Source of the DNA: an uncultured Acetatifactor sp.
Lineage (GTDB): Bacteria; Bacillota; Clostridia; Lachnospirales; Lachnospiraceae
NCBI GenBank assembly: GCA_910585665.1
Contig: CAJUFI010000003.1
Location: forward strand, 22,525-86,524
Direction: 5' to 3'
DNA: 64,000 nucleotides
Shown: piece after piece, positions 15,664-24,500 of the stretch
Numbering within the stretch: position 1 is the first letter of the stretch
How the letters are laid out: each line of letters starts with the position of its first letter
The notes under the pieces: model-generated
Told to the model about the DNA's origin: nothing
The model's database searches: none
The model's input: the letters and a program-made list of their open reading frames with translations, nothing else
Made by a program: the position numbers and the translations under genes

Positions 15664-17490
15664 ATGGAATCCACAGACAGAAAAACAGAACAGGGCAGAA
15701 TCCGCAATTTCTGTATCGTTGCCCATATAGACCACGGCAAATCCACTTTGGCCGACCGCATCATCGAGCATACCGGTCTCCTCACCAGCAGGGAGATGCA
15801 GGCCCAGGTGCTGGACAATATGGACCTGGAGCGGGAGCGGGGCATCACCATCAAGGCCCAGGCCGTCCGCACCATCTACAAGGCCCAGGACGGGGAGGAG
15901 TATATCTTCAACCTCATAGACACCCCCGGCCATGTGGACTTCAATTACGAAGTCAGCCGTTCCCTGGCCGCCTGTGACGGCGCCATCCTGGTGGTGGACG
16001 CGGCCCAGGGCATTGAGGCCCAGACTCTGGCCAATGTCTACCTGGCGCTGGACCATGACCTTGACGTCATCCCGGTCATCAACAAAATCGACCTCCCCAG
16101 CGCGGAACCCCAGCGGGTCATCGACGAGATTGAGGACGTGATAGGGCTGGAGGCCCAGGACGCGCCGCTGATATCCGCCAAGAACGGCATGGGCATCGAG
16201 GATGTGCTGGAGCAGATCGTGAAGAAGATTCCGGCCCCGAAAGGAGATCCGGAGGCCCCGCTGCAGGCCCTGATATTCGACTCCCTCTATGATTCCTATA
16301 AAGGGGTCATCATCTTCTGCCGCATCATGGAGGGAACCGTGAAAAAAGGAACGGTCATCCGTATGATGGCCACGGGGGCGAAAGAGGAAGTGGTGGAGGT
16401 GGGCGTCTTCGGCGCGGGGCAGTTCATCCCCTGTGAGGAGCTCTCCGCCGGGATGGTGGGATACATCACGGCCTCCATCAAGAATGTGAAGGACACGGCG
16501 GTGGGCGACACGGTCACGGACGCCAATAACCCCTGTGCCGCTCCGCTGCCCGGCTATAAGAAGGTGCAGTCCATGGTGTACTGCGGATTCTATCCCGCGG
16601 ACGGGGCGAAATATCCGGATCTGCGGGATGCCCTGGAGAAGCTGCAGCTCAACGACGCGTCCCTGCAGTATGAGCCGGAGACTTCGATTGCGCTGGGATT
16701 CGGTTTCCGCTGCGGCTTTTTGGGGCTGCTGCATCTGGAAGTGATCCAGGAGCGGCTGGAGCGGGAGTATAACCTGGATCTGGTGGCCACAGCCCCCGGC
16801 GTGGTGTACAAGGTATTCAAGACCAACGGAGAAGTCATTGAGCTGACCAACCCTTCCAACCTGCCTGACCCTTCGGTGATCGAGCATATGGAGGAGCCTG
16901 TGGTCAGCGCGGAGATCATGGTGACCACCGAATTCATCGGGCCTATCATGGAGCTCTGCCAGGAACGGCGGGGACGTTATCTGGGGATGGAGTATATGGA
17001 GGCCAGCCGGGCGCTGCTGAAATATGATCTGCCTTTGAACGAGATCATCTATGACTTTTTCGATGCGCTGAAGTCCAGGTCCAAGGGCTACGCCTCCTTC
17101 GACTACGACATCAAGGGCTATGAGACGTCTAAGCTGGTGAAGCTGGACATTTTGATAAACAAGGAGGAAGTGGACGCTTTATCGTTCATCGTCCATGCGG
17201 ATTCCGCCTATGAGAGAGGGAGGAAGATGTGCGAGCGGCTGAAGGAAGAGATCCCCAGGCATCTGTTCGAGATTCCCATCCAGGCGGCGGTGGGCGGCAA
17301 GGTCATCGCCAGAGAGACTGTGAAGGCCATGCGCAAGGACGTGCTGGCAAAGTGCTACGGCGGAGACATCACCCGGAAGAAGAAACTGCTGGAGAAGCAG
17401 AAGGAGGGCAAGAAGCGCATGCGCCAGATTGGCAATGTGGAAATCCCTCAGAAGGCCTTTCTGAGCGTGCTGAAGCTGGATGACAAGTGA
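15664..17490 (+). CDS. lepA: Elongation factor 4 (LepA)
   Basis: Ribosome-associated GTPase of the EF-G family that acts on stalled or initiating ribosomes. The 608-residue product has the family length. The G1 motif is AHIDHGKST, the G3 motif is DTPGHVDF, and NKIDLPSA is the G4 motif. The LepA-specific C-terminal domain is present, with GGKVIARETVKAMRKDVLAK and a basic KKKLLEKQKEGKKRMR stretch. GAGG precedes the ATG. hemW follows after 162 bases; lepA-hemW adjacency is common in Firmicutes. Confidence 0.97.
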   Translation: MESTDRKTEQGRIRNFCIVAHIDHGKSTLADRIIEHTGLLTSREMQAQVLDNMDLERERGITIKAQAVRTIYKAQDGEEYIFNLIDTPGHVDFNYEVSRSLAACDGAILVVDAAQGIEAQTLANVYLALDHDLDVIPVINKIDLPSAEPQRVIDEIEDVIGLEAQDAPLISAKNGMGIEDVLEQIVKKIPAPKGDPEAPLQALIFDSLYDSYKGVIIFCRIMEGTVKKGTVIRMMATGAKEEVVEVGVFGAGQFIPCEELSAGMVGYITASIKNVKDTAVGDTVTDANNPCAAPLPGYKKVQSMVYCGFYPADGAKYPDLRDALEKLQLNDASLQYEPETSIALGFGFRCGFLGLLHLEVIQERLEREYNLDLVATAPGVVYKVFKTNGEVIELTNPSNLPDPSVIEHMEEPVVSAEIMVTTEFIGPIMELCQERRGRYLGMEYMEASRALLKYDLPLNEIIYDFFDALKSRSKGYASFDYDIKGYETSKLVKLDILINKEEVDALSFIVHADSAYERGRKMCERLKEEIPRHLFEIPIQAAVGGKVIARETVKAMRKDVLAKCYGGDITRKKKLLEKQKEGKKRMRQIGNVEIPQKAFLSVLKLDDK

Positions 17491-17652
17491 TGCCCGGGAC
17501 GCGGGGAAAGGGGCTTTTGAAAGCTGTCCGGAAAGATGGCGGCAAAGTCTTGAAAAATTGCGGCAAAGTTCTGAAAAGCCCTTTCAGGTACCTGGCCGGA
17601 GATTCGGATGACGGAAAGAGGCCACGGCGGAAAGTGATTAGGGACGATAAAA

Positions 17653-19008
17653 GTGGATGGACGATATAGCGTTAAAAAGAGGACGGGAAAAGGAGAACTG
17701 GAATTATATTTCCATATCCCTTTCTGCGTCAGGAAATGTCTGTACTGCGACTTCCTGTCCGCTCCGGCGGACGGGGAGACCATCGGGAAATATATGGAAG
17801 CGCTTCTCGCCGAGACGGTGGGAAGCGCTCTTTCCTATGAGGATTATACGGTTTCCACCGTATTTATCGGCGGCGGAACGCCCTCTGTAGCCGCGGTGGG
17901 GGACATTGAGCGCCTGCTGGAGGCTGTGGGGAGGTGCTATCGGCTGGATTCGGCGGCAGAGGTCACCATGGAGGTGAACCCGGGCACGGTCTGCGGGGAA
18001 ATGCTGGCCCGTCTGCGGTCCGCGGGCGTCAACCGGCTGAGCATCGGGCTGCAGTCTGCCGATGACAGGGAGCTGGCGGCCCTCGGGAGGATTCACACCT
18101 GGGGGCAGTTCCTGGACACTTACAGGGAGGCCAGAAGGGCGGGGTTCCGGAACATCAACGTGGACGTCATGAGCGCCCTTCCCGGCCAGACTCTTTCCGG
18201 CTACAGGCGGACGTTGGAGCGGATTCTTTCACTGGAGCCGCCGCCGGAGCACATCTCCGCCTACAGCCTGATTCTGGAGGAGGGGACGCCTTTTTATGAG
18301 AAGAACGAAAAGGGGCTGCTGGATCTCCCGGACGAGGACACGGACAGGGAGATGTACCTGGCGACGAAGGAAATTCTGGCCCGGGAGGGGTATCGCCGCT
18401 ATGAGATATCGAATTACGCCAGAGAGGGCTATGCCTGCCGCCACAACTGCGGCTACTGGCAGCGGAAAAACTATGTAGGCTTCGGGCTGGGCGCGGCGTC
18501 CATGGTGGAGAACGTCCGGTTCCGGAACGGGGCGGATCTCCAGGCATATCTGCAAGATCCCCTGGCATGCCGGGAAGAGGTGCAGGCCCTGAGCCGCAGA
18601 GAGCAGATGGAAGAGTTCATGTTCCTGGGGCTTCGCATGACGGAAGGGGTGGACTGCGGCGCCTTCCGGCGGCTTTTTGGATGCCGTATGGAGGACGTGT
18701 ACGGGGAGGTTTTGGAGAAGAACATCCGGGAGGGGCTTCTGGAGCGGCGCCGACAGCCGGAGGACAGCGGTGCCGCGGAGAGCGTGGACGGAGAGGCTGC
18801 CGCGGAGAGCGCGGACGGGGAGGCTGCCGCGGAGAGCGCGGACGGGGAGGCTGCCGCGGAGAGCGCGGACGGGGAGGCTGCCGCGGAGAGCGCGGATGGA
18901 GAGGCTGCCGGCGGCGAGGAAGAGCATTGCCGGAGCGGGGAATGGGTGGCGCTGACGGAACGGGGGCTTGACTTGAGCAACCATGTGATGGCGCAGTTCC
19001 TTTTTTGA
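17653..19008 (+). CDS. hemW: Radical SAM protein HemW (CPO-like)
   Basis: Radical SAM protein related to oxygen-independent coproporphyrinogen III oxidase; HemW members act in heme trafficking rather than oxidation. The cluster motif CVRKCLYC is at residues 25-32, and GGGTPS and GLQSADD follow. The C-terminal HemW domain is present. The GTG at 17653 follows AGGGA at about eight bases. At 451 residues it is longer than the usual 370-400. The excess is a nine-residue acidic repeat (AAESADGEA type) present five times at about residues 373-417, after which the conserved end LTERGLDLSNHVMAQFLF resumes. Sporulation sigK follows. Confidence 0.92.
   Translation: MDGRYSVKKRTGKGELELYFHIPFCVRKCLYCDFLSAPADGETIGKYMEALLAETVGSALSYEDYTVSTVFIGGGTPSVAAVGDIERLLEAVGRCYRLDSAAEVTMEVNPGTVCGEMLARLRSAGVNRLSIGLQSADDRELAALGRIHTWGQFLDTYREARRAGFRNINVDVMSALPGQTLSGYRRTLERILSLEPPPEHISAYSLILEEGTPFYEKNEKGLLDLPDEDTDREMYLATKEILAREGYRRYEISNYAREGYACRHNCGYWQRKNYVGFGLGAASMVENVRFRNGADLQAYLQDPLACREEVQALSRREQMEEFMFLGLRMTEGVDCGAFRRLFGCRMEDVYGEVLEKNIREGLLERRRQPEDSGAAESVDGEAAAESADGEAAAESADGEAAAESADGEAAAESADGEAAGGEEEHCRSGEWVALTERGLDLSNHVMAQFLF
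18769..18909 (+). repeat. 27-bp tandem repeat inside hemW (five copies)
   Basis: Five in-frame 27-base units run from 18769 to 18903, with a partial sixth to about 18909. The middle three are identical; the first and last differ by a few bases. They encode a nine-residue Ala/Glu/Asp-rich unit. The clean copies indicate recent expansion by slippage or unequal exchange. Confidence 0.95.
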
Positions 19009-19100
19009 ATCCTTTTTATGATTTTACGATTTCCAATGACAGGAACCATGGATAAGTCCGGCACATAAAATATACTAAAAGGAATCCATGGGGGTCTGAC

Positions 19101-19736
19101 TTGGAGACTTTTCAAAAACCGCTGACCCAGGAGGAAGAGGCCGGATATATCCAGATGCTGCGGGACGGCTCCCCTGAGGAGGCTGAGCGGGCGCAGAAGA
19201 CTCTGGTAGAGAGGAATCTGCGTCTGGTGGTTCATATTGCGAAAAAATACCAGAATGTGGACGAAGATATCGAAGATTTTATCTCCATCGGCTGCATCGG
19301 ACTGATCAAGGCCATCCGCACATTCGATGACAAAAAGGGCCGCCTTGCCACTTATGCCTGCAGATGCATAGAGAACGAGCTGCTGATGTTCCTGCGGGGG
19401 AAGAAGAAATCCTCAAGAGAGGTCTCGCTTTTCGAGCCAATCGGACAGGACAAGGAGGGGAACGAAATCCACCTGGTGGACGTGATAGAGCAGAACCAGC
19501 CGGACATCGTGGAGAGCATGGAGCTGTCCGGCAATATCAGGAGACTGTTCACATTGTTGGACGCGGACCTGACGCCCAGGGAGCGCCAGATTCTGATCAT
19601 GCGTTACGGGCTTTATGGGAACCGTGAGGTGACCCAGAGCGAGATCGGCACGAAACTGGGGATATCCAGGAGCTATGTGAGCAGAATTGAGAAGAAAGCG
19701 CTGGGGAAGCTGCGGGAGAAGTTTGAGCAGGGGTGA
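19101..19736 (+). CDS. sigK: RNA polymerase sporulation sigma factor SigK (no pro-sequence)
   Basis: Late mother-cell sigma factor, 211 residues. Region 2 (NLRLVVHIAKKYQN, ATYACRCIENELLMFLRGKK) and region 4 (LGISRSYVSRIEKKALGKLR) are intact, and the gene is not split by a skin-like element. The start is a TTG at 19101 preceded by GGGGG; an upstream in-frame stop at 19053 rules out a long pro-sequence. The product therefore begins METFQKPLTQEEE, about where mature SigK begins in species with a cleaved form. A CATAAAAT at 19064-19071 resembles a sigma-E -10, but no -35 was found. The 3' end of the gene is repeated at 22665 and 24501. Confidence 0.93.
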   Translation: METFQKPLTQEEEAGYIQMLRDGSPEEAERAQKTLVERNLRLVVHIAKKYQNVDEDIEDFISIGCIGLIKAIRTFDDKKGRLATYACRCIENELLMFLRGKKKSSREVSLFEPIGQDKEGNEIHLVDVIEQNQPDIVESMELSGNIRRLFTLLDADLTPRERQILIMRYGLYGNREVTQSEIGTKLGISRSYVSRIEKKALGKLREKFEQG

Positions 19737-19758
19737 GTCTGCGGGAAAGATAGGGGAT
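19671..19758 (+). repeat. sigK 3'-end repeat, copy 1 (within sigK)
   Basis: The last 66 bases of sigK plus about 22 bases after its stop. Copy 3 (24501-24587) matches nearly the whole stretch and copy 2 (22665-22706) matches its last 40 bases. The first strand of AT-richer DNA begins right after it. Confidence 0.85.
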
Positions 19759-19852
19759 GTTCCAAGATGGGGCAGAGTCAGTTCGACAGGGAGAACGAGC
19801 TGATTCTGTCTGGCAGACTGTATGATTATTTTGGATATTTGATGTAATTTTC

Positions 19853-19881
19853 TTGTAGGTTATATGAGAAACATGTATAAT
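19853..19881 (+). promoter_or_regulatory. Sigma-A promoter in front of a broken ATPase gene
   Basis: TTGTAG (19853-19858) and TATAAT (19876-19881), spacer 17. It lies about 70 bases before the ATPase remnant and appears intact even though the gene is not. Confidence 0.55.
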
Positions 19882-19952
19882 GAAATTACTTTGAAAGAAA
19901 AGGAAAATTTATACTTAAGGAAGCAGTCTAAATGTACAAAAGGGGTATTATT

Positions 19953-20233
19953 TTGATTACAAAGGTAAAGCTACAAAGATTTAAAAAGTTTAAGAATGAT
20001 GAGATAGTCCTAAAACCGTTCACCTAGAAGTGATGCAGGAAAGCGGCATTCCAATAGAAATTAGAAAAATATTAGAAAGTTTGCAATCTAATATACTGCA
20101 AAAGGATGACATAGATGAATTGGAAGGGTATGAGGAAGCTCCTAAGGAAATAGATATTCCTGTGGATGCAGGTTCATTGGAAGAAAATTCTATAGATGAA
20201 ATAGTGCAGTTGTCATTGCCATTTGGAATATAG
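19953..20233 (+). pseudogene. Remnant of an AAA/OLD-like ATPase gene
   Basis: Reading from the TTG at 19953 gives MITKVKLQRFKKFKNDEIVL and ends at a TAG at 20025-20027. This looks like the first residues of an AAA or OLD/RecF-type ATPase, which normally continue into a Walker A motif. After a frame change, 20021-20233 encodes HLEVMQESGIPIEIRKILES and on to a proper stop, like the end of a larger protein. I read this as one gene with its middle deleted. The family call rests only on the N-terminal resemblance. A shortened echo of the second part occurs at 22720-22750, upstream of the second AAA gene. Confidence 0.5.
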
Positions 20234-20304
20234 TGTATGGGTCGTTGGATTGAGATATATTATGGTAGAAATGCAGATATTTTGAATATGGAGGATATAT
20301 TACC

Positions 20305-22023
20305 ATGGCGAGAACCGTAGGAATAGGAATCCAGAACTTTGAAAAACTGATAATGGAAAACAGCTTTTATCTTGATAAAACAGATTTTATCAGACAGTGG
20401 TGGGAAAACAGAGACGATGTGACGTTGATTACCCGTCCGCGCAGATTCGGGAAGACCCTGAACATGAACATGTTAGAGAGGTTTCTCTCGAAAGAATATG
20501 CAGGTCAGGGAGAGATTTTTAAAGGGCTATCCATATGGGAGGATGAAAAGTACCGTAACCTTCAGGGAACCTACCCCGTGATTTCCTTAAGCTTTGCCGG
20601 GATAAAGTTATCTTCCTTTGATGAGGCCAGAAAAAGCTTGTTTTATCTGATTGAGAAATTGTATAACCGATATGAATTTCTGTTGAAGGATGACAGCCTG
20701 AATGAAAAAGAAAAGGATTTCATAAAAAATATTTCCGTCAATATGGATAACTATTCCGCCATTTCATCGCTGGGGACACTATCAGAGTTTCTGTATCGTT
20801 ACTATGGGAAAAAGGTGATTATTCTGCTGGACGAATATGACACGCCTCTCCAGGAAGCCTGGATGTACGGCTACTGGAAAGAGATGGCGGAATTCATAAG
20901 GGGGTTGTTCAATGCCACGTTTAAGACCAATCCATACCTGGAACGGGCGGTCATGACAGGGATTACGAGAGTCAGCAGGGAGTCAATTTTTTCTGATTTG
21001 AACCATTTGGCCGTTGTGACATCAACGTCTGAGATGTATGCGGATTGCTTTGGCTTTACGGAGGATGAGGTGTTTTCCGCACTGGATGAGTATGGGATGC
21101 AGGATAGGCGTACCGATGTCAAAAGATGGTATGACGGCTTTACCTTTGGAAAATGCAGGGATATATACAACCCCTGGTCCATCATAAATTATCTGAAAAC
21201 GGGACGGCTGGCCACCTACTGGGCCAACACCAGCAGCAACGGCTTGGTGGACAAGCTGATACGGGAGGGAAGCATAGATATAAAGATATCCATGGAGAAC
21301 CTGCTGAAAGGAGAGCATCTGTACAAGGAAGTTGATGAGCAGATTATCTTCGATCAGCTGGACGCGGATGAGAACGCCATCTGGAGCCTGTTTCTGGCCA
21401 GCGGATACCTGAAGGCAGAGAGCTGCGAATTAAATGAGGAGACAGGAGCGGATTTATACGAACTTGCGTTGACGAACAAGGAAGTGCAGATTATGTTCCA
21501 GAAGATGATTCGGAAATGGTTCACCCGTTCCGGGATAGTCTACAACGGCTTTATTAAGGCGCTGCTGCAGGATGATGTAAAGTCCATGAACGCCTACATG
21601 AACCGTGTGGCGCTGTCCACGTTCAGCTACTTTGACAGCGGGAAAAATCCCTCTGTAGAAACGCAGCCGGAGAGGTTCTACCACGGATTTGTACTGGGCC
21701 TGTCCGTGGAACTGGCAGACCGCTATATCATTACATCTAATCGGGAGAGTGGATTCGGAAGATATGATGTGATGATGGAGCCGAAGAACGGAACAGGTAA
21801 TGGGGTAATAGATAATTGCGATAGGACTGCGATTATTATAGAATTTAAAGTCAGGGATTCTGACGAAGAGAAATCTCTGGAAGATACCGCAGATGCCGCC
21901 CTGAAACAGATTGAGGAACAGCGATACCAGGCAGATTTAGAGAGCAGGGGATTCTCTGGAGACCGAATCCGGAAATATGGCTTTGCATTTGAAGGGAAAC
22001 AAGTTCTGATAAAAAGTATATGA
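20305..22023 (+). CDS. AAA-ATPase-like / PD-(D/E)XK nuclease-like protein, copy 1
   Basis: A 572-residue member of the family with an N-terminal AAA-ATPase-like domain and a C-terminal PD-(D/E)XK-like domain, common in many copies in gut anaerobes and without a settled function. The P-loop-like RPRRFGKTLNMNML is near residue 47, a Walker B-like VIILLDEYDTPLQ near 171, and the nuclease-like core at the C-terminus is GRYDVMMEP followed by IIIEFKVRDSDEE. GGAGG precedes the ATG at 20305. Base composition is AT-richer than flanking genes. It shares most of its sequence with the gene at 22785. Confidence 0.88.
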   Translation: MARTVGIGIQNFEKLIMENSFYLDKTDFIRQWWENRDDVTLITRPRRFGKTLNMNMLERFLSKEYAGQGEIFKGLSIWEDEKYRNLQGTYPVISLSFAGIKLSSFDEARKSLFYLIEKLYNRYEFLLKDDSLNEKEKDFIKNISVNMDNYSAISSLGTLSEFLYRYYGKKVIILLDEYDTPLQEAWMYGYWKEMAEFIRGLFNATFKTNPYLERAVMTGITRVSRESIFSDLNHLAVVTSTSEMYADCFGFTEDEVFSALDEYGMQDRRTDVKRWYDGFTFGKCRDIYNPWSIINYLKTGRLATYWANTSSNGLVDKLIREGSIDIKISMENLLKGEHLYKEVDEQIIFDQLDADENAIWSLFLASGYLKAESCELNEETGADLYELALTNKEVQIMFQKMIRKWFTRSGIVYNGFIKALLQDDVKSMNAYMNRVALSTFSYFDSGKNPSVETQPERFYHGFVLGLSVELADRYIITSNRESGFGRYDVMMEPKNGTGNGVIDNCDRTAIIIEFKVRDSDEEKSLEDTADAALKQIEEQRYQADLESRGFSGDRIRKYGFAFEGKQVLIKSI

Positions 22024-22025
22024 AA

Positions 22026-22051
22026 ATTTTCCACCTGTGCGGTTGCAATCC
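22026..22051. repeat. Left copy of a 25-bp inverted repeat
   Basis: This segment, starting just after the stop of the first AAA gene, matches the complement of 24710-24734 at every position except one extra C. The two copies bracket a 2.7-kb stretch holding the orphan ORF, the second AAA gene and the third sigK-end copy. Confidence 0.75.
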
Positions 22052-22107
22052 AATGGCTTGTCTGTATGCAAGCTATTGCAATGCAGACGGGCCATTGGAT
22101 TAGCAAC
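22041..22107. repeat. 67-base near-perfect hairpin
   Basis: GGTTGC pairs with GCAACC, AATCCAATGG with CCATTGGATT, GTCTG with CAGAC and TGCAA with TTGCA around a four-base GCTA centre, leaving only small bulges. No T-run follows. It resembles a miniature inverted-repeat element or a strong processing hairpin. It overlaps the left 25-bp inverted-repeat copy. Confidence 0.8.
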
Positions 22108-22117
22108 CCACTTCCAA

Positions 22118-22558
22118 ATGAGCGAAACGCGGCTGCGAATGCAGACGCAAGAGCGCGCAAGCGCGAGCTATGAAAAGAAAAAGAGCAATGAATCATACCA
22201 GATTAAGGTACAATATGGACGTTTCCTTCTGGAGAGGGCTATATATGAAAAAGATGAAAGAACGCCGTACAGTACATTGAAAAAGGCAAATATGGAGTGG
22301 AAGACGGTGCTGCTCAACAACGAAGCGCAAAAATTTTATGTCTATAAGCAGATGTATCTATACCCTTCATATATTGAAGTATATGGCGGACAATTTACCG
22401 AAAAAGAATACAATAATACGGTTAAGATGTTGGAAAATATGAGTATGACAATAAGAAAAACAGCGTATTCAAAACATCATTTGAAAGAACGGGAACAGGC
22501 AATCAAACATCTGGAAAAGGCACAGAAGGGACTACTCAAGACAGTAATAAAAGGATAG
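22118..22558 (+). CDS. Orphan hypothetical protein, possibly a gene fragment
   Basis: I do not recognise the product. The frame is open from 22037, but its first part is the hairpin. I start at the ATG at 22118, though 22291 (MEWKTVLLNNEAQKFYVYKQ) is also possible. The convincing part is the last 110 residues: charged, Tyr- and Lys-rich and probably helical, with FTEKEYNNTVKMLENMSMTI and an amphipathic KHLEKAQKGLLKTV end. Composition is AT-rich like the rest of the accessory block. No ribosome site is clear for either start, so it may be a fragment. Confidence 0.35.
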   Translation: MSETRLRMQTQERASASYEKKKSNESYQIKVQYGRFLLERAIYEKDERTPYSTLKKANMEWKTVLLNNEAQKFYVYKQMYLYPSYIEVYGGQFTEKEYNNTVKMLENMSMTIRKTAYSKHHLKEREQAIKHLEKAQKGLLKTVIKG

Positions 22559-22664
22559 AGAATGAGCCGCGATTGATATCTTTCCGTAATTTTGAGTTAA
22601 ATATCTGATATGAGATATTTTGCGCACAGAGTTTAAAATAATTACCACTCATTCATACTAATAC

Positions 22665-22706
22665 AAGTTTGAGCAGGAGTGAGTCTGTGGGAAAGATAGG
22701 AAATGA
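22665..22706 (+). repeat. sigK 3'-end repeat, copy 2
   Basis: AAGTTTGAGCAGGAGTGAGT and the following 22 bases match 19719-19758 (end of sigK and bases after its stop) with only a few differences. There is no sigK coding sequence upstream of it. It sits between the orphan ORF and the second AAA gene. Confidence 0.82.
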
Positions 22707-22784
22707 TATATAATAAGTTTAAAAGAGTTTGCAGTCTAATATACTACAAAATAGTGGTCTTTTGAATATGGAGGATATGTCGCC

Positions 22785-24473
22785 ATGGCGAGAACCGTAG
22801 GAATAGGGATTCAAAGTTTTGAGAAGCTGAGAACAGAAAACAGCTTTTATATCGATAAAACTGATTTTATCAGGCAGTGGTGGGAAAACAGAGACGAGGT
22901 GACGCTGATAACCCGTCCTCGCAGATTTGGTAAGACCTTGAATATGAACATGTTGGAGCGATTCTTATCTGTACAATATGCGGGGCAGGGAGAGGTGTTT
23001 GAGGGTTTATCCATATGGAAGAATGAGAAATACCACAAACTTCAAGGAAGTATGCCCGTAATTTACTTAAGCTTTGCGGATGTAAAGGCCAATACCTTTG
23101 CCTCGGCAAGGGAAAAGATTTGTATGCTTATCGAAGAAGTATACCGCAGGTATGATTTCCTGCTGACAGGAGGAAGTCTGAGGGAAGGGGAGACAGAACG
23201 CTTCCGCAAGATTTTGGTAGAAATGACGGATTCTGAGGCAGCGTACTCTCTCAAAAATCTGTCTGGTTATTTATCAGGTTATTATGGGAAAAAAGCTGTT
23301 ATTTTGCTGGATGAGTACGACACACCGCTCCAGGAAGCCTGGTTGTATGGCTATTGGTATGAAATGGTGGAATTCATGAGAGGCCTGTTCAATTCTACAT
23401 TCAAGACGAATCCTTATCTGGAGCGGGCGGTTATGACAGGAATCACAAGGGTAAGTAAGGAATCGATTTTCTCTGACCTGAATCATCTGACAGTTGTGAC
23501 ATCTACATCCGAGATGTATGCGGATTGCTTTGGATTTACGGAGGAAGAGGTGTTTTCTGCACTGGATGAGTATGGGATGCAGGATAGGCGTACTGATGTC
23601 AAAAGATGGTATGACGGCTTTACTTTTGGAAAATGCAGGGATATATACAATCCCTGGTCTATTATCAATTACCTGAAATTAGGACGGCTTTCCACCTACT
23701 GGGCCAACACCAGCAGCAACGGACTGGTGGATAAGCTGATTCGGGAAGGAAGCGTGGAGATAAAAATTTCCATGGAAAATCTGTTGAAAGGTAAGCATCT
23801 GTATAAGGAAATCGACGAGCAGATTATTTTTATTCAATTGGATGTAGATGAAAACGCAATTTGGAGCCTGTTTCTGGCTAGTGGATACTTGAAAGCGGAG
23901 AGTTGCACGTTAAACGAGGAGACAGGAGGAGATTTGTATGAACTTGCTCTGACAAATAAAGAAGTGCAGATTATGTTCCAAAAGATGATTAGAAAATGGT
24001 TCTCAAGTACTGGGACGGTCTACAACGGGTTTATCAAGTCATTGTTACAGGATGACGTAAAGTCCATGAACGCCTACATGAACCGTGTGGCTTTGGCCAC
24101 GTTCAGCTACTTTGACAGCGGAAGGAACCCTTCCATGGAGACGCAGCCGGAAAGGTTCTACCACGGGTTTGTGCTGGGCTTGGCCGTGGAATTAGCGGAT
24201 CGCTACATCATTACATCCAACCGGGAAAGCGGTTTTGGAAGGTATGATGTGATGATGGAGCCAAAGAATGGAATGGACAATGCTGTCATAATGGAATTCA
24301 AGGTGAGGGATTCAGGTGATGAGAAATCTCTGGAGGACACTGCTGATGCAGCGCTGAAACAGATTGAAGAACAGCGATACCAAGCAGATTTGGAGAACCG
24401 GGGAGTCGCTGGCGACCGTATCAGGAAATATGGATTTGCCTTTGAAGGGAAAGAAGTTTTGATTAAAAGCTGA
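22785..24473 (+). CDS. AAA-ATPase-like / PD-(D/E)XK nuclease-like protein, copy 2
   Basis: A 562-residue paralogue of the protein at 20305. The P-loop-like RPRRFGKTLNMNML, Walker B-like VILLDEYDTPLQ and C-terminal GRYDVMMEP followed by VIMEFKVRDSGDE are all present. The N-terminus and the middle (from EMYADCFGFTEE to NPWSIINYLK) are almost unchanged, while residues around 80-165 differ much more. The C-terminal nuclease region lacks a ten-residue stretch found in copy 1. GGAGG lies upstream of the ATG. The similarity continues into the upstream non-coding sequence, so the duplication covered more than the gene. Confidence 0.88.
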   Translation: MARTVGIGIQSFEKLRTENSFYIDKTDFIRQWWENRDEVTLITRPRRFGKTLNMNMLERFLSVQYAGQGEVFEGLSIWKNEKYHKLQGSMPVIYLSFADVKANTFASAREKICMLIEEVYRRYDFLLTGGSLREGETERFRKILVEMTDSEAAYSLKNLSGYLSGYYGKKAVILLDEYDTPLQEAWLYGYWYEMVEFMRGLFNSTFKTNPYLERAVMTGITRVSKESIFSDLNHLTVVTSTSEMYADCFGFTEEEVFSALDEYGMQDRRTDVKRWYDGFTFGKCRDIYNPWSIINYLKLGRLSTYWANTSSNGLVDKLIREGSVEIKISMENLLKGKHLYKEIDEQIIFIQLDVDENAIWSLFLASGYLKAESCTLNEETGGDLYELALTNKEVQIMFQKMIRKWFSSTGTVYNGFIKSLLQDDVKSMNAYMNRVALATFSYFDSGRNPSMETQPERFYHGFVLGLAVELADRYIITSNRESGFGRYDVMMEPKNGMDNAVIMEFKVRDSGDEKSLEDTADAALKQIEEQRYQADLENRGVAGDRIRKYGFAFEGKEVLIKS

Positions 24474-24500
24474 TTAATTTTTAGCCCTAACTTGACAGGA

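Noticed and set aside
17490..17669. 60-codon frame between lepA and hemW
   Set aside because: Basic product (GLLKAVRKDGGKVLKNCGKV) with a small internal repeat, but no ribosome site and overlap with hemW; too weak to list as a gene.
19064..19071. Sigma-E promoter for sigK
   Set aside because: The -10-like CATAAAAT has no matching -35 at the required distance.
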